NCBI GenBank assembly: GCA_022592445.1
Contig: JABYQR010000160.1
Coordinates: 1 to 64,000 of the forward strand
From: Cytidiella melzeri
Taxonomy: Eukaryota; Basidiomycota; Agaricomycetes; Polyporales; Irpicaceae
DNA: 64,000 bases
Direction of reading: 5' to 3'
Shown here: one piece after another, positions 11,440 to 22,207 of the stretch
How positions within the stretch are numbered: the first letter of the stretch is position 1
How the letters are laid out: every line of letters starts with the position of its first letter
Program-made: the position numbers and the translations under genes
The notes under the pieces: model-generated
The model's database searches: none
What the model was told of the DNA's origin: nothing
The model's input: the letters and a program-made list of their open reading frames with translations, nothing else

Positions 11440-13363
11440 ATGACCGGGTTACACAGACTAGCAGGCGCATCGAGGCTGCTCTCGTGCCCACCCATTGCTG
11501 GCACATCCGTCGCACCACCTCAGCCAGCCCACCGCCAGAGCTTCAAGTCGATCCATCATCACATCCGCCTCTCGCACACCATGCAGCCCCTCACCGTCAA
11601 AGATCTCAACCCTGCCGTCCTCAATGTACAGTACGCTGTCCGTGGCGAGCTCGCTATCAAGGCTGAAGACCTGCGCGACAAGCTCGACGCTGGTCACCAG
11701 CTGCCGTTCAAGAGGGTCATCAACTCGAACATCGGGAACCCGCAGCAGAAGGGGTTGGACCAGCCGCCCTTGACGTTCACGAGACAGGTGAGTATACAAT
11801 CTTTTGTACATGTGTTCTGCTCGTCGAGGGGATTGTGGGGAAGTGTGGGGGAGACTAGGCATCGGCGTGTCGCGACTGGGCCAGACGCGTTTGTATAGCG
11901 CTCGATGCTCACAGTATACGGTCGGTGCAATGTCCAGGTCCGCTGCATTCGTTGCGAAGCTGCTTGGGCTTACACAGTGGCTTACGATGCCCCTCATACA
12001 TATCGAGTGTAGCGAACCCCTTGTGTTCCAAAGTTTTGTTGCGCACTCATGGAAAAACACGCTACTGACCTGATTCTTGTTCGCCACAGGTCGCAGCATT
12101 GATGGAATACCCACCCCTCGCTGACATCGTCAAGGACAAATGGCCCAGCGACGTGCTCGAGCGTGCAAAAGAGCTCCAGAGTGAGATTGGGTCTATCGGT
12201 GCATACTCGCACAGCAAGGGTGTGCCGCTTATTCGAAAGCATGTTGCCCAATTCATTCAAGGTAAATAGCTCATCGTATACCGTCCGTGAACATTCGCTC
12301 ACCCCCATGTTTAGAGCGCGATGGATTTCCGTCTGATCCAGAGGACATCTTTCTAACCGCCGGCGCATCTTCCGGCGTGTCTTTGCTGCTAAACGTGCTC
12401 ATTACACCCCACCAGACCGGCATTTTGATCCCCATACCCCAATATCCCCTCTACACTGCGACGCTTGCCCAGTTCAACGGCACACCCCTACCCTATCACC
12501 TCTCAGAGCCAGATGGCTGGTCAACCAGTCTCGCAGAGATCGAGTCTGCTCTCGAGGATGCAGAGAAACGCGGGGTCAAGCCTCGTGCTTTGGTTGTCAT
12601 CAACCCCGGAAACCCCACCGGATCCCTTCTCGACGAAAAAACCATGGAGTCCGTCGTCCGACTCTGCGAAAAACACTCGTTGGTCCTCCTCGCGGACGAG
12701 GTGTACCAAGCCAACCTACACAGCCGCGCCACTCACCCGTTCTACTCTTTCAAATACGTTGTGCGTAACATCAAATCAAAAGCCGCCCTCATCTCCTTCC
12801 ACTCGATCTCGAAAGGTGTCAAGGGCGAGTGCGGGCGGCGCGGCGGCTACTTTGAGTGCACGAACATCTCAGAAGAGGTCCGCGCCATCCTCTACAAGAT
12901 GGTCTCCGTCGGGCTGTGCCCCCCTCTCTCCGGCCAAATCGGCGTCGACTGCATGGTACGTCCGCCAAAGGAAGGCGACCCGTCCTACGCTCTGTATAAA
13001 AAAGAAACAGACACGATCCACGCTGCGCTCGCCCAACGCACAAAGCTGATGGCAGACCGGCTGAACGCGCTCCCCGGTGTGTCGTGCGTGAACTCACCTG
13101 GGGCGCTCTACCTCTACCCGAAACTTGAGCTTCCGGACGGGGCGGTCGAGGCTGCGGCGAAATTGGGCAAGTCGCCCGACACGCTGTACTCGCTCGAGTT
13201 GCTCGACGAGACGGGGATTTGCGTTGTTCCCGGGAGTGGGTTCGGACAGAAGGACGGGGAGCATCATTATCGGCTGACGTGTTTGTGTCCTGGGGTGGAA
13301 GAGTATGTCAGTGCGTTGGAGAGCTTCCACAAGAAGTTTGTGAAAAAGTATGGGGGGTTGTGA
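11440..13363 (+). CDS. ALT1: Alanine aminotransferase (class I PLP transaminase), probably mitochondrial form
   Basis: Interconverts alanine + 2-oxoglutarate and pyruvate + glutamate. Exons: 11440-11787, 12090-12261, 12315-13363 (522 aa). The class I fold is clear: NIGNPQQKGLDQPPLTFTRQ-type start, SKGVPLIRKHVAQFI, LTAGASSGVSLLLNVL, VVINPGNPTGSLLD, LLADEVYQ and the PLP lysine (about 340) in the block FHSISKG-VKGECGRRGGYFE. The order and spacing fit ALT rather than tyrosine or aspartate aminotransferases. The first 47 residues are rich in R/H/S with no acidic residue, like a mitochondrial presequence; Met48 (nt 11581) begins the conserved MQPLTVKDLNP block and could start a cytosolic form. Intron 1 is 302 bp, several times the local norm. 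It converges on the sterol glucosyltransferase. Confidence 0.95.
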
Positions 13364-13760
13364 GTCAGTCATTCGGGCTGCTTGCAGCTCTCTGGCGCGA
13401 TTGACTTCTTGGGTCTTTGGTGATGTGAATGTCACTCGTACGGCCTGGTAGCAAAAACACCTTGATTGTATCGTCAAGCAGAAATTGATCTTTCGGGGTC
13501 ACTCACGCAAGCTCATTGTTTCGCTGCCAATAGGGCTTTGGCGTCGAACGCCTCGACAGAGATCACAACGACACATACCTTGCAGGCTACCCAGCGTGAA
13601 AAATCCGAGTCGTTGTGAGAGGGCGATATAAGATAGTATTATACGTACTCAGTAGAGAACGCACATGGTATGGTTCTACAACAATTACGACACGGGACAG
13701 CTACATAAGACAGCACTCCTACATCTACCCAACTTACTCATACATAATTTACAAACATAC
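13364..13760. other. Convergent 3' spacer
   Basis: 397 bp between the stop codons of the aminotransferase (+) and the sterol glucosyltransferase (-). It probably contains both terminators/poly(A) sites and is locally A/T- and TATA-like rich around 13620-13760. No gene seen. Confidence 0.5.
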
Positions 13761-16700
13761 TCACTCCGGACTCAGACCCCCGCTAGACGCACGAGGAAGA
13801 TAGGTATAAATCGCCCGCATAGCGACCTGGCAGCCATCCTCCTAGTAGTGGCAAATACTCAATATCGGACGGCATGTAAATTCCAAGTGACGGTATGACT
13901 CACAGATCGTATCTTCTGTCCTACAATAGCTGCTTTCTCCTTCATAATCCTAAAGCACGACATATTGCGTCAAAACCTACGGCCCCCAATTTTTTGTTAT
14001 CAAGTCTCGCTTACGTACCTGTCTGAAGTGGCCTTTGTCAGAGCGTTCGCCAGGTCGCTCACACGTAAACTGGGAACACGGAGACCAGCCTAGAAAACCG
14101 AGTGAGTTTATATGAGTAGACTGACGGAGTAAATCCTGGGAAGAGGAATGCCCTCTCACCCCGAGCTTCTGTACCCTGGAGGCCCAGAAATACTGATCAC
14201 CAAACCAAGGTTTGATGAGAGTTGGAATACCGGCTAAAGTGCATGTTCAAAATACCCTATGCAAGATGGTGTCCCGATGCACGTACCTCTGAGACTTGCA
14301 CCGGTAGTTCCCGCCCCACCATGATGCAGTGCTGCATCGACCTGAGGAAACAGCCAGCTAAACACAGGCAAAAGGTCAACGAGAAGGCTTATACACAAAT
14401 CTCGAGAATACCACTGACTCGTGAGGAACCTTGTCAATCTACGAAAGTCGCCATCGACACAATGAGAACACGATTGTATTGGGCATTGTGCATCACTCAC
14501 CACATACACCTCGTCCGGTATGTCGACTTCCAGCTGAACCTTCTTGGCCATTCGGCTAGACCAGCCCCTTGAGACGATCGCTCGCACGTCACCTGGACAA
14601 GCAATCAACTACGACCGTTGCACGGAGAACACATCACATACTCTTCTTCACAGCTTGGTAAATGTGCTCCGTCACAGCTTGCGGATCAGGAACAGTGATA
14701 CTGCCAAAACCAATGTACACGAGCGGCTTGAACTCGTCACGGGCCTCGCGCATGAACCTCAAAAGCGACTCTGGCGGCCCCCAGTTGTGATCGGGGTTAT
14801 CAAGGAACCAGCTGAAGGAGAAGATGAAAAGCGTAAGCTAGTGCATCCTAATCCTGTACAGTAACCGCGACCTACTATCCGCATTCGACCTTGCTATCGC
14901 TCCAGTCAAGTGGCTTAGGAACAACAGCCTAGTCGTCGAAGAAATTATAGAGCCTGGCAGGAGAGAGGTTCAATAGAACATACCGAGGAGAAATTGTAGA
15001 GGACCGGTATCTTGGATTGTGGACCATGTCCCATCGTTGTATTATCTATCTTGAGGTGCTCCCGACGCCAGCGGTTCACCTGTCCTGCAGTCGCTGCCCA
15101 CAGGATATTATCGAATAATACGTATCTGTATTGAACGTTACATATTTCTCCGTCAAGTAGAAGAGTGGGTATGGCACTGACGATAATGCATTTGCTGCGG
15201 GTGTCTCAACAGGAGGCCCGATGAATGGATGTGGGAATTGGGTAGTCCTGTAATAATGCCTGATGAGACGGTAGCAGCTCAAGAGGGGGTGGACTACATA
15301 CTTTGTCCAAGGCATTGTGCAGACACGGAAGTAAGGAATATCTGACGCGGTCCGAATCAATCCAGAGTCGCAGGAAACTCCAAAATCAACTCACGGAGTG
15401 CTTCAGCGATATGTACACCAGCCATAGCATAAGGGCTCTCGAGAAGGACGTCCGCATCCTGACAATTGTTCCATGAATCGAGTAGTACTGCAATACATTA
15501 AGCCATCGTCGCAGCATACATGACATGATGTCACTCACACGCATCAAGCCAGGTACGATACTGAGGATACAAATCAGCGAAACCAAACTTCACTAAGACA
15601 GATGCCACTCACATTTGTTAGACTCTGCTTGATAAACTGAGGAGAGAACATCTTCGTAGCACCTCATCATCAGTCCCTGTCTCAAACGCATATGCTTCGA
15701 GCAGCCTCACCTTGTTCTCAACACTCAGCTGCATCAACGCACCAGGGTCGCCTCCAGCATCACGATGTGCCAAACCGAACCCTACGATCCAGTCTTTGTA
15801 CTCTGGATGGGTAACAATCGTCACCGTATGTCCGTCCTTCTTCAGTCGTAAGCCAAGTGCGATGTATGGCTGCACGTCCCCTCTCGACCCTATCGTCAAA
15901 CACACAAAGTGCCGCGGCAACGCAGTCAGATCCATGCCAGGAGGCAGATTGACGGCTTTGGGAAACTTCAGGATGTTCGTGGGGTCCAGACTTTGCTGCA
16001 GAGAGGTGTATTTCCTAGTGGGCGGCGCAAGGAGAGTTGTTCTAGAAGTCTTATGGCCGGAACGCAATCCAGGAGACGAGGGAGGTGACTTCGCAGGCGA
16101 GGAGCCCGTAGGGCGGATGTCGAAATACGGACGGTCAAAAGAGGCCGACGCAGTCGGTGTCGAAGTTGGCGAATCGGTAAAGATCGGTACAGGTCCACCC
16201 TTGACTTCGTTGAGCTTGTTGATGGCCTCGTCCCTGTCAGCTTCATTACGGAAGAAGAAGTTGAGGTTATTTTGACCTTCAATCTCTACAGAGACCCCTT
16301 GCATACGGAAACCGCATGAGCCCTTTGTAGCAGAACGCACAACGGTTGTTGACAGCCGATAACGAAGATCCTGCAGGGCAAGTGACTTGCTCCAGAATCC
16401 TACCCATTCTGGTGACACAACCAGGAAGCCAATATGGAGGAGAGCAGTCTTGACAGTGCTGGCCCTAGTCACTGCGGGTATAATCAAGGTCAGCGACCAC
16501 GATAGAGGAATACACTGCAAAATGACGTGCCCCAGACGTCAGGTGTATACTCAATTGCGAGTATCTTGCAAACTGTCGCTTCTTTGCTCTTGGGTGGCTG
16601 CGGGTCGTTCTTGGTCAGGCTAGCCAAATTGGGTAACGACTCCTGGCTGTTCCCCAGCCCAAAATCGATAACCACAGGTCGATCAGGGAACTGTAATGCA

Positions 16701-18156
16701 TCCTTCGCTGCGCGATATTTGCTCAAGGCTATCACTTCGGATATGTGGTCCCATCGCTCGTTGGCCTTGTAGATGGCCAAGTCAATGACCTGGGTACCGT
16801 CAAGACCGAGCCCCGTAGTACCAGTAGGTAACTTCACTTCGCTGCTAGAAGGACAGGAGATGATAAATGACACGACAGGGAAAACATCCGCTAGCATTCG
16901 GTGAGTATGCCTCTCTATGCGGTCAAGCGGGATGTTGATGCGAACGCCCTCGAGTTCCTCTGCTCCCGGATTGGCGAGTAGCTGGCGCAATTTCCGTCTG
17001 AAATAGAATAACGCGGCTAGCCAGAGTCGCTGGTCAAGACAGTGGTGCATTTGAGGAGTCATAGACAGCTTACCGGAGAAATCTCGACGCCATGAACGAG
17101 TAGATTCTATCGTGTCAAACTCTACTACAGCGGTCACCACGCGAGCGTCTGTCTCGATAGTGAATTTAATATAACGTGGATGCTCTGGATTCTCAGGTAG
17201 TATTTCGCGGATAGAACCCACTAGACGAGAGTGAGTCGACTGATTGATGATTTTGGATTGAGGTTGCTTCTTACATCTGGCACTCCTCAGAGGGCGAATG
17301 CGGTCCTCTTCTCGAGCGGAAGGGTACAAGCTGATGAAGTCACTCGATAGCTCGAGCCATGCTCGACGTTTCCAATGTAGACCCTTTCGGTGAACTGTCA
17401 CGCTACCTGACTTGAGGACCTGACTCTTCATGGTAAGGGTGGGATCCGAGCTGGGCAAAGAAGCATGGAATGTGAGGCGATGTGTTGTGACATGAACCAC
17501 GCCCTACAAGATGCCTGGGCGATCAGCATAAGTCCTGGTGGGATAGATTGGAGCCTTCGCACCAGTATGACCACGTCTTGAATGATAGCACCGTCTATCT
17601 CTGCTAGCAGTGTTTCACTCCCGTCCGGACCGAGTTGACCAAACTCTTGTATTAAGATGTTGACCAGTTGTTCGGGAGGGATGACAGGGTGGTCGTCATT
17701 ATCCAAGCATATAGTACGCTCCGTCGCGTCGAAAAAGGTCTCCAGCCCACGAGATGGCTTTGGCGAGGACGACGCTGAGTTTTCTTCAGATGACAATGTC
17801 GACGACGACCCGGACGTGTCAGCGTCCGACACTGGTTCAGCTTCATCCTCATCCGACGTATCCCCTCTGAACCCAGTCCACTCTTCAGCCGAAAGTTGCG
17901 CGAAACGGCTTGCTACGTCCTTCTCTTTCGAGCCCAGATCTTCGCCTACCAAGTCCGCGAAGCTTTGCTGCGCCAAGGACGTGTCTGGGAGGTAGGGGTC
18001 ATGGTCCGCGATGACTCTGTTGTAGAGCGACGCATCGTTGAACAGCCCTGTTACAGAGACTGGCTGCAAGTCGTGGTTGTCAAGGTCTATAGAACTGTCT
18101 GGGATAGGACTGTTGGAAGTGCGCTTGCCCATCTCGTTATCGGAGTCGGAAGCCAT
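13761..18156 (-). CDS. GRAM/PH-domain sterol 3-beta-glucosyltransferase (Atg26/UGT51 type), 1098 aa, 20 exons
   Basis: Transfers glucose from UDP-glucose to ergosterol at membranes; some homologues act in pexophagy. Exons: 17563-18156, 17275-17503, 17074-17220, 16531-17016, 15711-16471, 15613-15651, 15539-15560, 15395-15487, 15302-15341, 15182-15247, 14984-15125, 14876-14928, 14642-14811, 14501-14592, 14419-14438, 14287-14357, 14160-14233, 14019-14089, 13904-13949, 13761-13841; sum 3297 nt. Domains: disordered acidic/Ser N-terminus (1-140), GRAM split around a PH-like domain (about 160-320), second GRAM half (about 490-570), then GT1: [44 protein letters not shown], and the donor-binding [19 protein letters not shown] with [16 protein letters not shown]. 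Two micro-exons are 22 and 20 bp. The intron at 16472-16530 fits best as GC-AG. All key blocks are present, so the gene looks functional. Confidence 0.95.
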
Positions 18157-18524
18157 GGTGGTAGTGGTGAATCCTTACTACCTGCGAGTGCTCCAGGACA
18201 ATAAGGAGTTGTATTTCGAGGTGGTGGATTGTGTTGATGTTTCGAGTGTCTGAACCAGGATGCAACATTGTATCTGAAAATTGAGCTTTCAGGAGGCGAA
18301 AGTGTCCGTGAGGAGCCTGCTAACGCGTCTCTGACGTAAGCGTGCCAAGTAAACGCGATTATCACAAGCCGAAGCCGAGCATCCACGCTCGACGTGAAAC
18401 TGCATTCGATCATCGTCTTCATACAATCTTCAAGTTACAGCTATAATGATCTTGATTTTATAGACGTGTGTTGATACAAGATGACCCTAAAGATATATTT
18501 CTCGTGCAAACACGGTTTTCGCGG
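18157..18524. other. Spacer between AMP deaminase and sterol glucosyltransferase
   Basis: 368 bp holding the promoter of the sterol glucosyltransferase (-) and the 3' end region of AMP deaminase (-). No reading frame or motif could be supported. Confidence 0.5.
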
Positions 18525-21500
18525 TCACGCAGTACCACGTAACATCGTCAACTCCTCCAAAAGAGTCTGACGGCGATACTCCAGCCGAATGTTAGGAACA
18601 TTGGTCTGCAGCATCGAATCATTAACAGCCACAGAACCCAACCGCAGATGACACACCCTATTGATTTCGTTTCCTGCGGCACCGGGCAAGTACCACTTTT
18701 GTCCGAGCCAGTGTCGCTTGATCTCCATCTCAAAGCCGCTCTGGATCACGGAGTTTCTGGCAAGCTCTGCAAGAGAGCTCTGCGAAAACTTGTATATCTG
18801 TAAGACACATACGTTTTAATCAGCCTCTGTGCCGTAGGAGACGTGGCAAAGCGTGGCTCCGGTGCTTACGTGGGCTGCCACACTGTACTCCTCCAGAAGA
18901 GGTTCCTGAGTTGAAGAGGTATCAGTAAACAGTGTAAACTGACTAGCAAACGCAGCACCTTGGTGAAATGAAACTGAAGCGGATCGTCGGTACTCAGGCT
19001 GACATTCAGTCCAAGCTTGAAAAAGTCTGGAAGGGGATTCCTCTCGTACGCCAGAAACAGCGCGTTGTTGCTTAGCGGGCTCATAGCCAACCCAATCTGT
19101 TTCAGGTAGAACAGGTATTGAAGGGCGGGAACTTTTCGAAGGAGGATTCCGTGTGAAATTGAGTGCGCGACGAGGAACGCAGAAGTCAAGTGATCTGTAT
19201 CTCCTGCCTCGCCGCAATGAGGGCGCAGAACGAAGGTATCTGCCAAGACAGCGTTAGTTCAGAGTACAGTCACGGTCATAGCCGATCCTCACTAAATCCT
19301 CGTAATCGACGCCATTGATTGAGACTGGCAATGTTGGCGAACATGTAGTACACCCTGTCCGGGTTAAGATAGATAATCCAGCGCTATAGGATGAGACATA
19401 CCAGTATGAATACGGAGGTGACTCCTTCGCATCCCAAAGCTTAGGGTACGGGAACTTCTTGTGAAAACGACGTTCAGTCTTTGACTCGTCGTCGACGCTA
19501 TCGAAGCCAATCACGCGCTGCAGGAATACGTGGAGCTTGGGATGAGAGCGCGGATCCTTCGTCACCTCAAACAACGGACGGAAAACATCTGAGAATGAGA
19601 GGACTTTCAGTTGACATCGACGATTTCGACTTGAAGGATGCGCACTGATTATGATGTCCTCAAAAGTCTGCAAGGACCCGTTCTGCCTGTAGATGTCATA
19701 CAAGCGCGGTATTTGTATCAACCACCGAACGTTGTGCGAGACGAGCTTGTGGTCAATAATCCAACTAGCAAGTTTATCCCATTCGTCTGGTGAACGGCCA
19801 TATATGCTAATGCGCCATTCGCAGTTCTAATGTCGTAGTTAGATGAGGTCGGCGCTGTCGTCTTAAATCCATGCAGACCTGGTATTTGCTCTGCTCCAAA
19901 TCAGTCATAAGCTCTGTTCCACAGGTTAACAGGGTGCGAAAATTAGGGAAAGCAACAATCACAGTGAGCACCTTTAGTCAACTCAGCAAGGTACCGGCCC
20001 TTGATAAAGTTATCCGTCTTCATGAAGATCTCACGCAACCTTGACTCGCCAATCGGATTATACTTCAGGTTGAACTTGTCAAATCGATGGAATGAGTCTT
20101 GGTGCGCATGCATATCCAACGTGTCAATGGAAAGATCGTACGCCGTCAGGTGCAGTGATTGGAAAACTTCTGCGAGAGTCAGGTGCTTGCCGTCCCGGAA
20201 TATCACAACATCCTGCATACATAATCAGCAGCATGTACGCAGGCGTGTGCAACAGACTGGACGTGAATGTTACATCTGGGCTGTACTTCATTTTGTGTTT
20301 GATAAACCGCAGCAGATGTTTCTGGTTCATGCTACTAGAGTGGTGGACATGCGTATCGACTTTGCGGAGGTTGTAGAAATCGCTGAACGCCAGCTCCGTA
20401 GGTCAGAGTCTATAGGATTCAACTTCATCAGTGAACTCACCGGTGAGGTACGCGCTGTCCATGGCAAGTCGAGACTTAGCTATTCATGATGATGTGATCT
20501 GTAGTCGTAATGCTCACGCACCTTCATGTCGGCAATTTCTTGAAACTCGTTCAGAAGGCTGTACATCGTGAACTTGCTCGACAAGAAGCCAAGCCGTCGG
20601 AAAGCAAAGCTTTTGGTAGGGCCGTCCGAAATAACGCCAAGCATATATTCTAGGTCCATGAAGTATTCTCGAATCGTAGGAATGTTGAATATCGGTTTCT
20701 TCTCAGGCGCTGGCATCACCGCGATTTTAGCCAGCAAAACACAAACCCACATACTCAAGAGACGTGTACCTTCGAGGTTATCGTATATTTGATACACACC
20801 ACGTTCATCAATCTGAAAAGCTCTGGAATCCGATCCCGGGATATTACAAGACTCGAAGTCGAACTCTTCTTCGGTCTTTTCCTCGGCCTTGTGCGGTACA
20901 GCTGCCGTATCTGACCAATGCCAATGCGGAGGGGGAGGTTTAGGGTATATCCTCCAAGGCTCAAAGGGACTTTCCGGTGTCGGGACGCTAGCGGGGTCTA
21001 CGTCCGGTCTGGTGCCAGCCACATCTGCAATGTGGCTGTCTAACCCGCTGAAATGACCATCGTGGTCTTTTGGGTTGAATCCGAGCATTTGTCCGGATAC
21101 GGTCATGTATTTGTCACGGAGCTCCAGACACTTGTTCAGTGATTCGAAGATTGAGGCGAACTCGGAAACCACTACACCGTCTGTGAGACCGATGTCACTA
21201 TAATGTGATCACAGTTTACGAAGACGCATACTGTGTATGACCGCCGGGAGAGATGCCTCTACTGGTGGCAGCTGACCTAGCCCAGAGATATCATCTTTTG
21301 CAGGAGAGACTGGTTCATGCAGCGCAGACTCGGGTATAGCGGTCAACTTGAAGCTCTCTAAAGCAGAGCCAGCGTCCGAGACAGCGTCGCTGTTCATCGC
21401 CATGAGAGGCGAGCTCAAGATCGTCATAGGCCTCCCTCCCGAGTTAGATACGTCGGACCCTCTGCGATGAGCAGTGACAAACTTCTTCTCCTCGAGCTGC

Positions 21501-21725
21501 GACAACGTGAGTACGTGCGTCAGGAAAAATTGCACTATATACTGAATGTGTGCGCCGACTCACGTGGTGAAGTGTCCTTTCCTCTGTGTATCCAAAGAAA
21601 CCACCGTCCTTCCTTTCCGGTATGTGAAGACCATTCGGTGACTCCAACCCAACGGGTGTCGGCGGGGACGGCGGGGAAGGTGACTCTGAGCTGGGTAGCT
21701 TGTCAGCATGTTCAGAGGAAGCCAT
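18525..21725 (-). CDS. AMD1: AMP deaminase, 797 aa, 15 exons
   Basis: Hydrolyses AMP to IMP and ammonia in the purine nucleotide cycle. Exons: 21564-21725, 21232-21496, 20770-21180, 20522-20709, 20441-20454, 20274-20382, 19972-20212, 19879-19913, 19646-19826, 19402-19588, 19293-19354, 18959-19239, 18870-18905, 18657-18797, 18525-18605; total 2394 nt. The N-terminal third is the usual variable regulatory part. Catalytic-domain marks: [19 protein letters not shown] (zinc ligands), [50 protein letters not shown], and [20 protein letters not shown] near the end. All zinc and catalytic residues are retained. Exon 5 is only 14 bp; it restores the conserved VPHRDFYN block exactly. The start at 21725 (MASSEHADK) is the first ATG before the open frame. 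Confidence 0.96.
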
Positions 21726-22207
21726 TGGAAGATCAAGGCTTGTATCCTAGAGCCTTGATGTGCTGCGACCCGCCAAGGATGTTGCTGTTGAGAAATGTCG
21801 CGAGAGGTAGCTGGACGCGAGAGTCAAGAGTCGTGTCTGCATAACTGTAATCCTGATCTTTTGAGTACGGGATGCCGGACCGAGTGCAAATGATCCGCTC
21901 ATCTCCTCTTCGGGAGAAAAACATCGGCTGCATATTGGGCGCCATATGCTGTTTGTGGACGAGTGAACATCATGAAAAGTACGGAAGCTATGTCCGACCA
22001 GAAATGCACTTGGCGATATCTCATTGATTTCTTTTACACATACTATGATTTACAGCCCCAACACCTATGCAAAGTCATAAAAGCAGCAAACGGCGCACGC
22101 GATTTGAATGTAAGCTCAAGATCGAAATACAACACGCAATCAAAGGATAAATAACAGGAATGATCTCAATAGCCGTGAAAAAAGGGCTGCCAGACACGAA
22201 AAGCAGA
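21726..22207. other. Spacer upstream of AMP deaminase
   Basis: 482 bp with the AMP deaminase promoter (-) and the 3' end region of the copper-fist gene (-). A 70-codon minus-strand frame (21733-21945) overlaps the presumed 5' UTR and could be an upstream ORF, but nothing supports that it is translated. Confidence 0.45.

Noticed and set aside
15712..16275. 187-codon + strand frame
   Set aside because: Antisense to a confidently modelled exon of the sterol glucosyltransferase.
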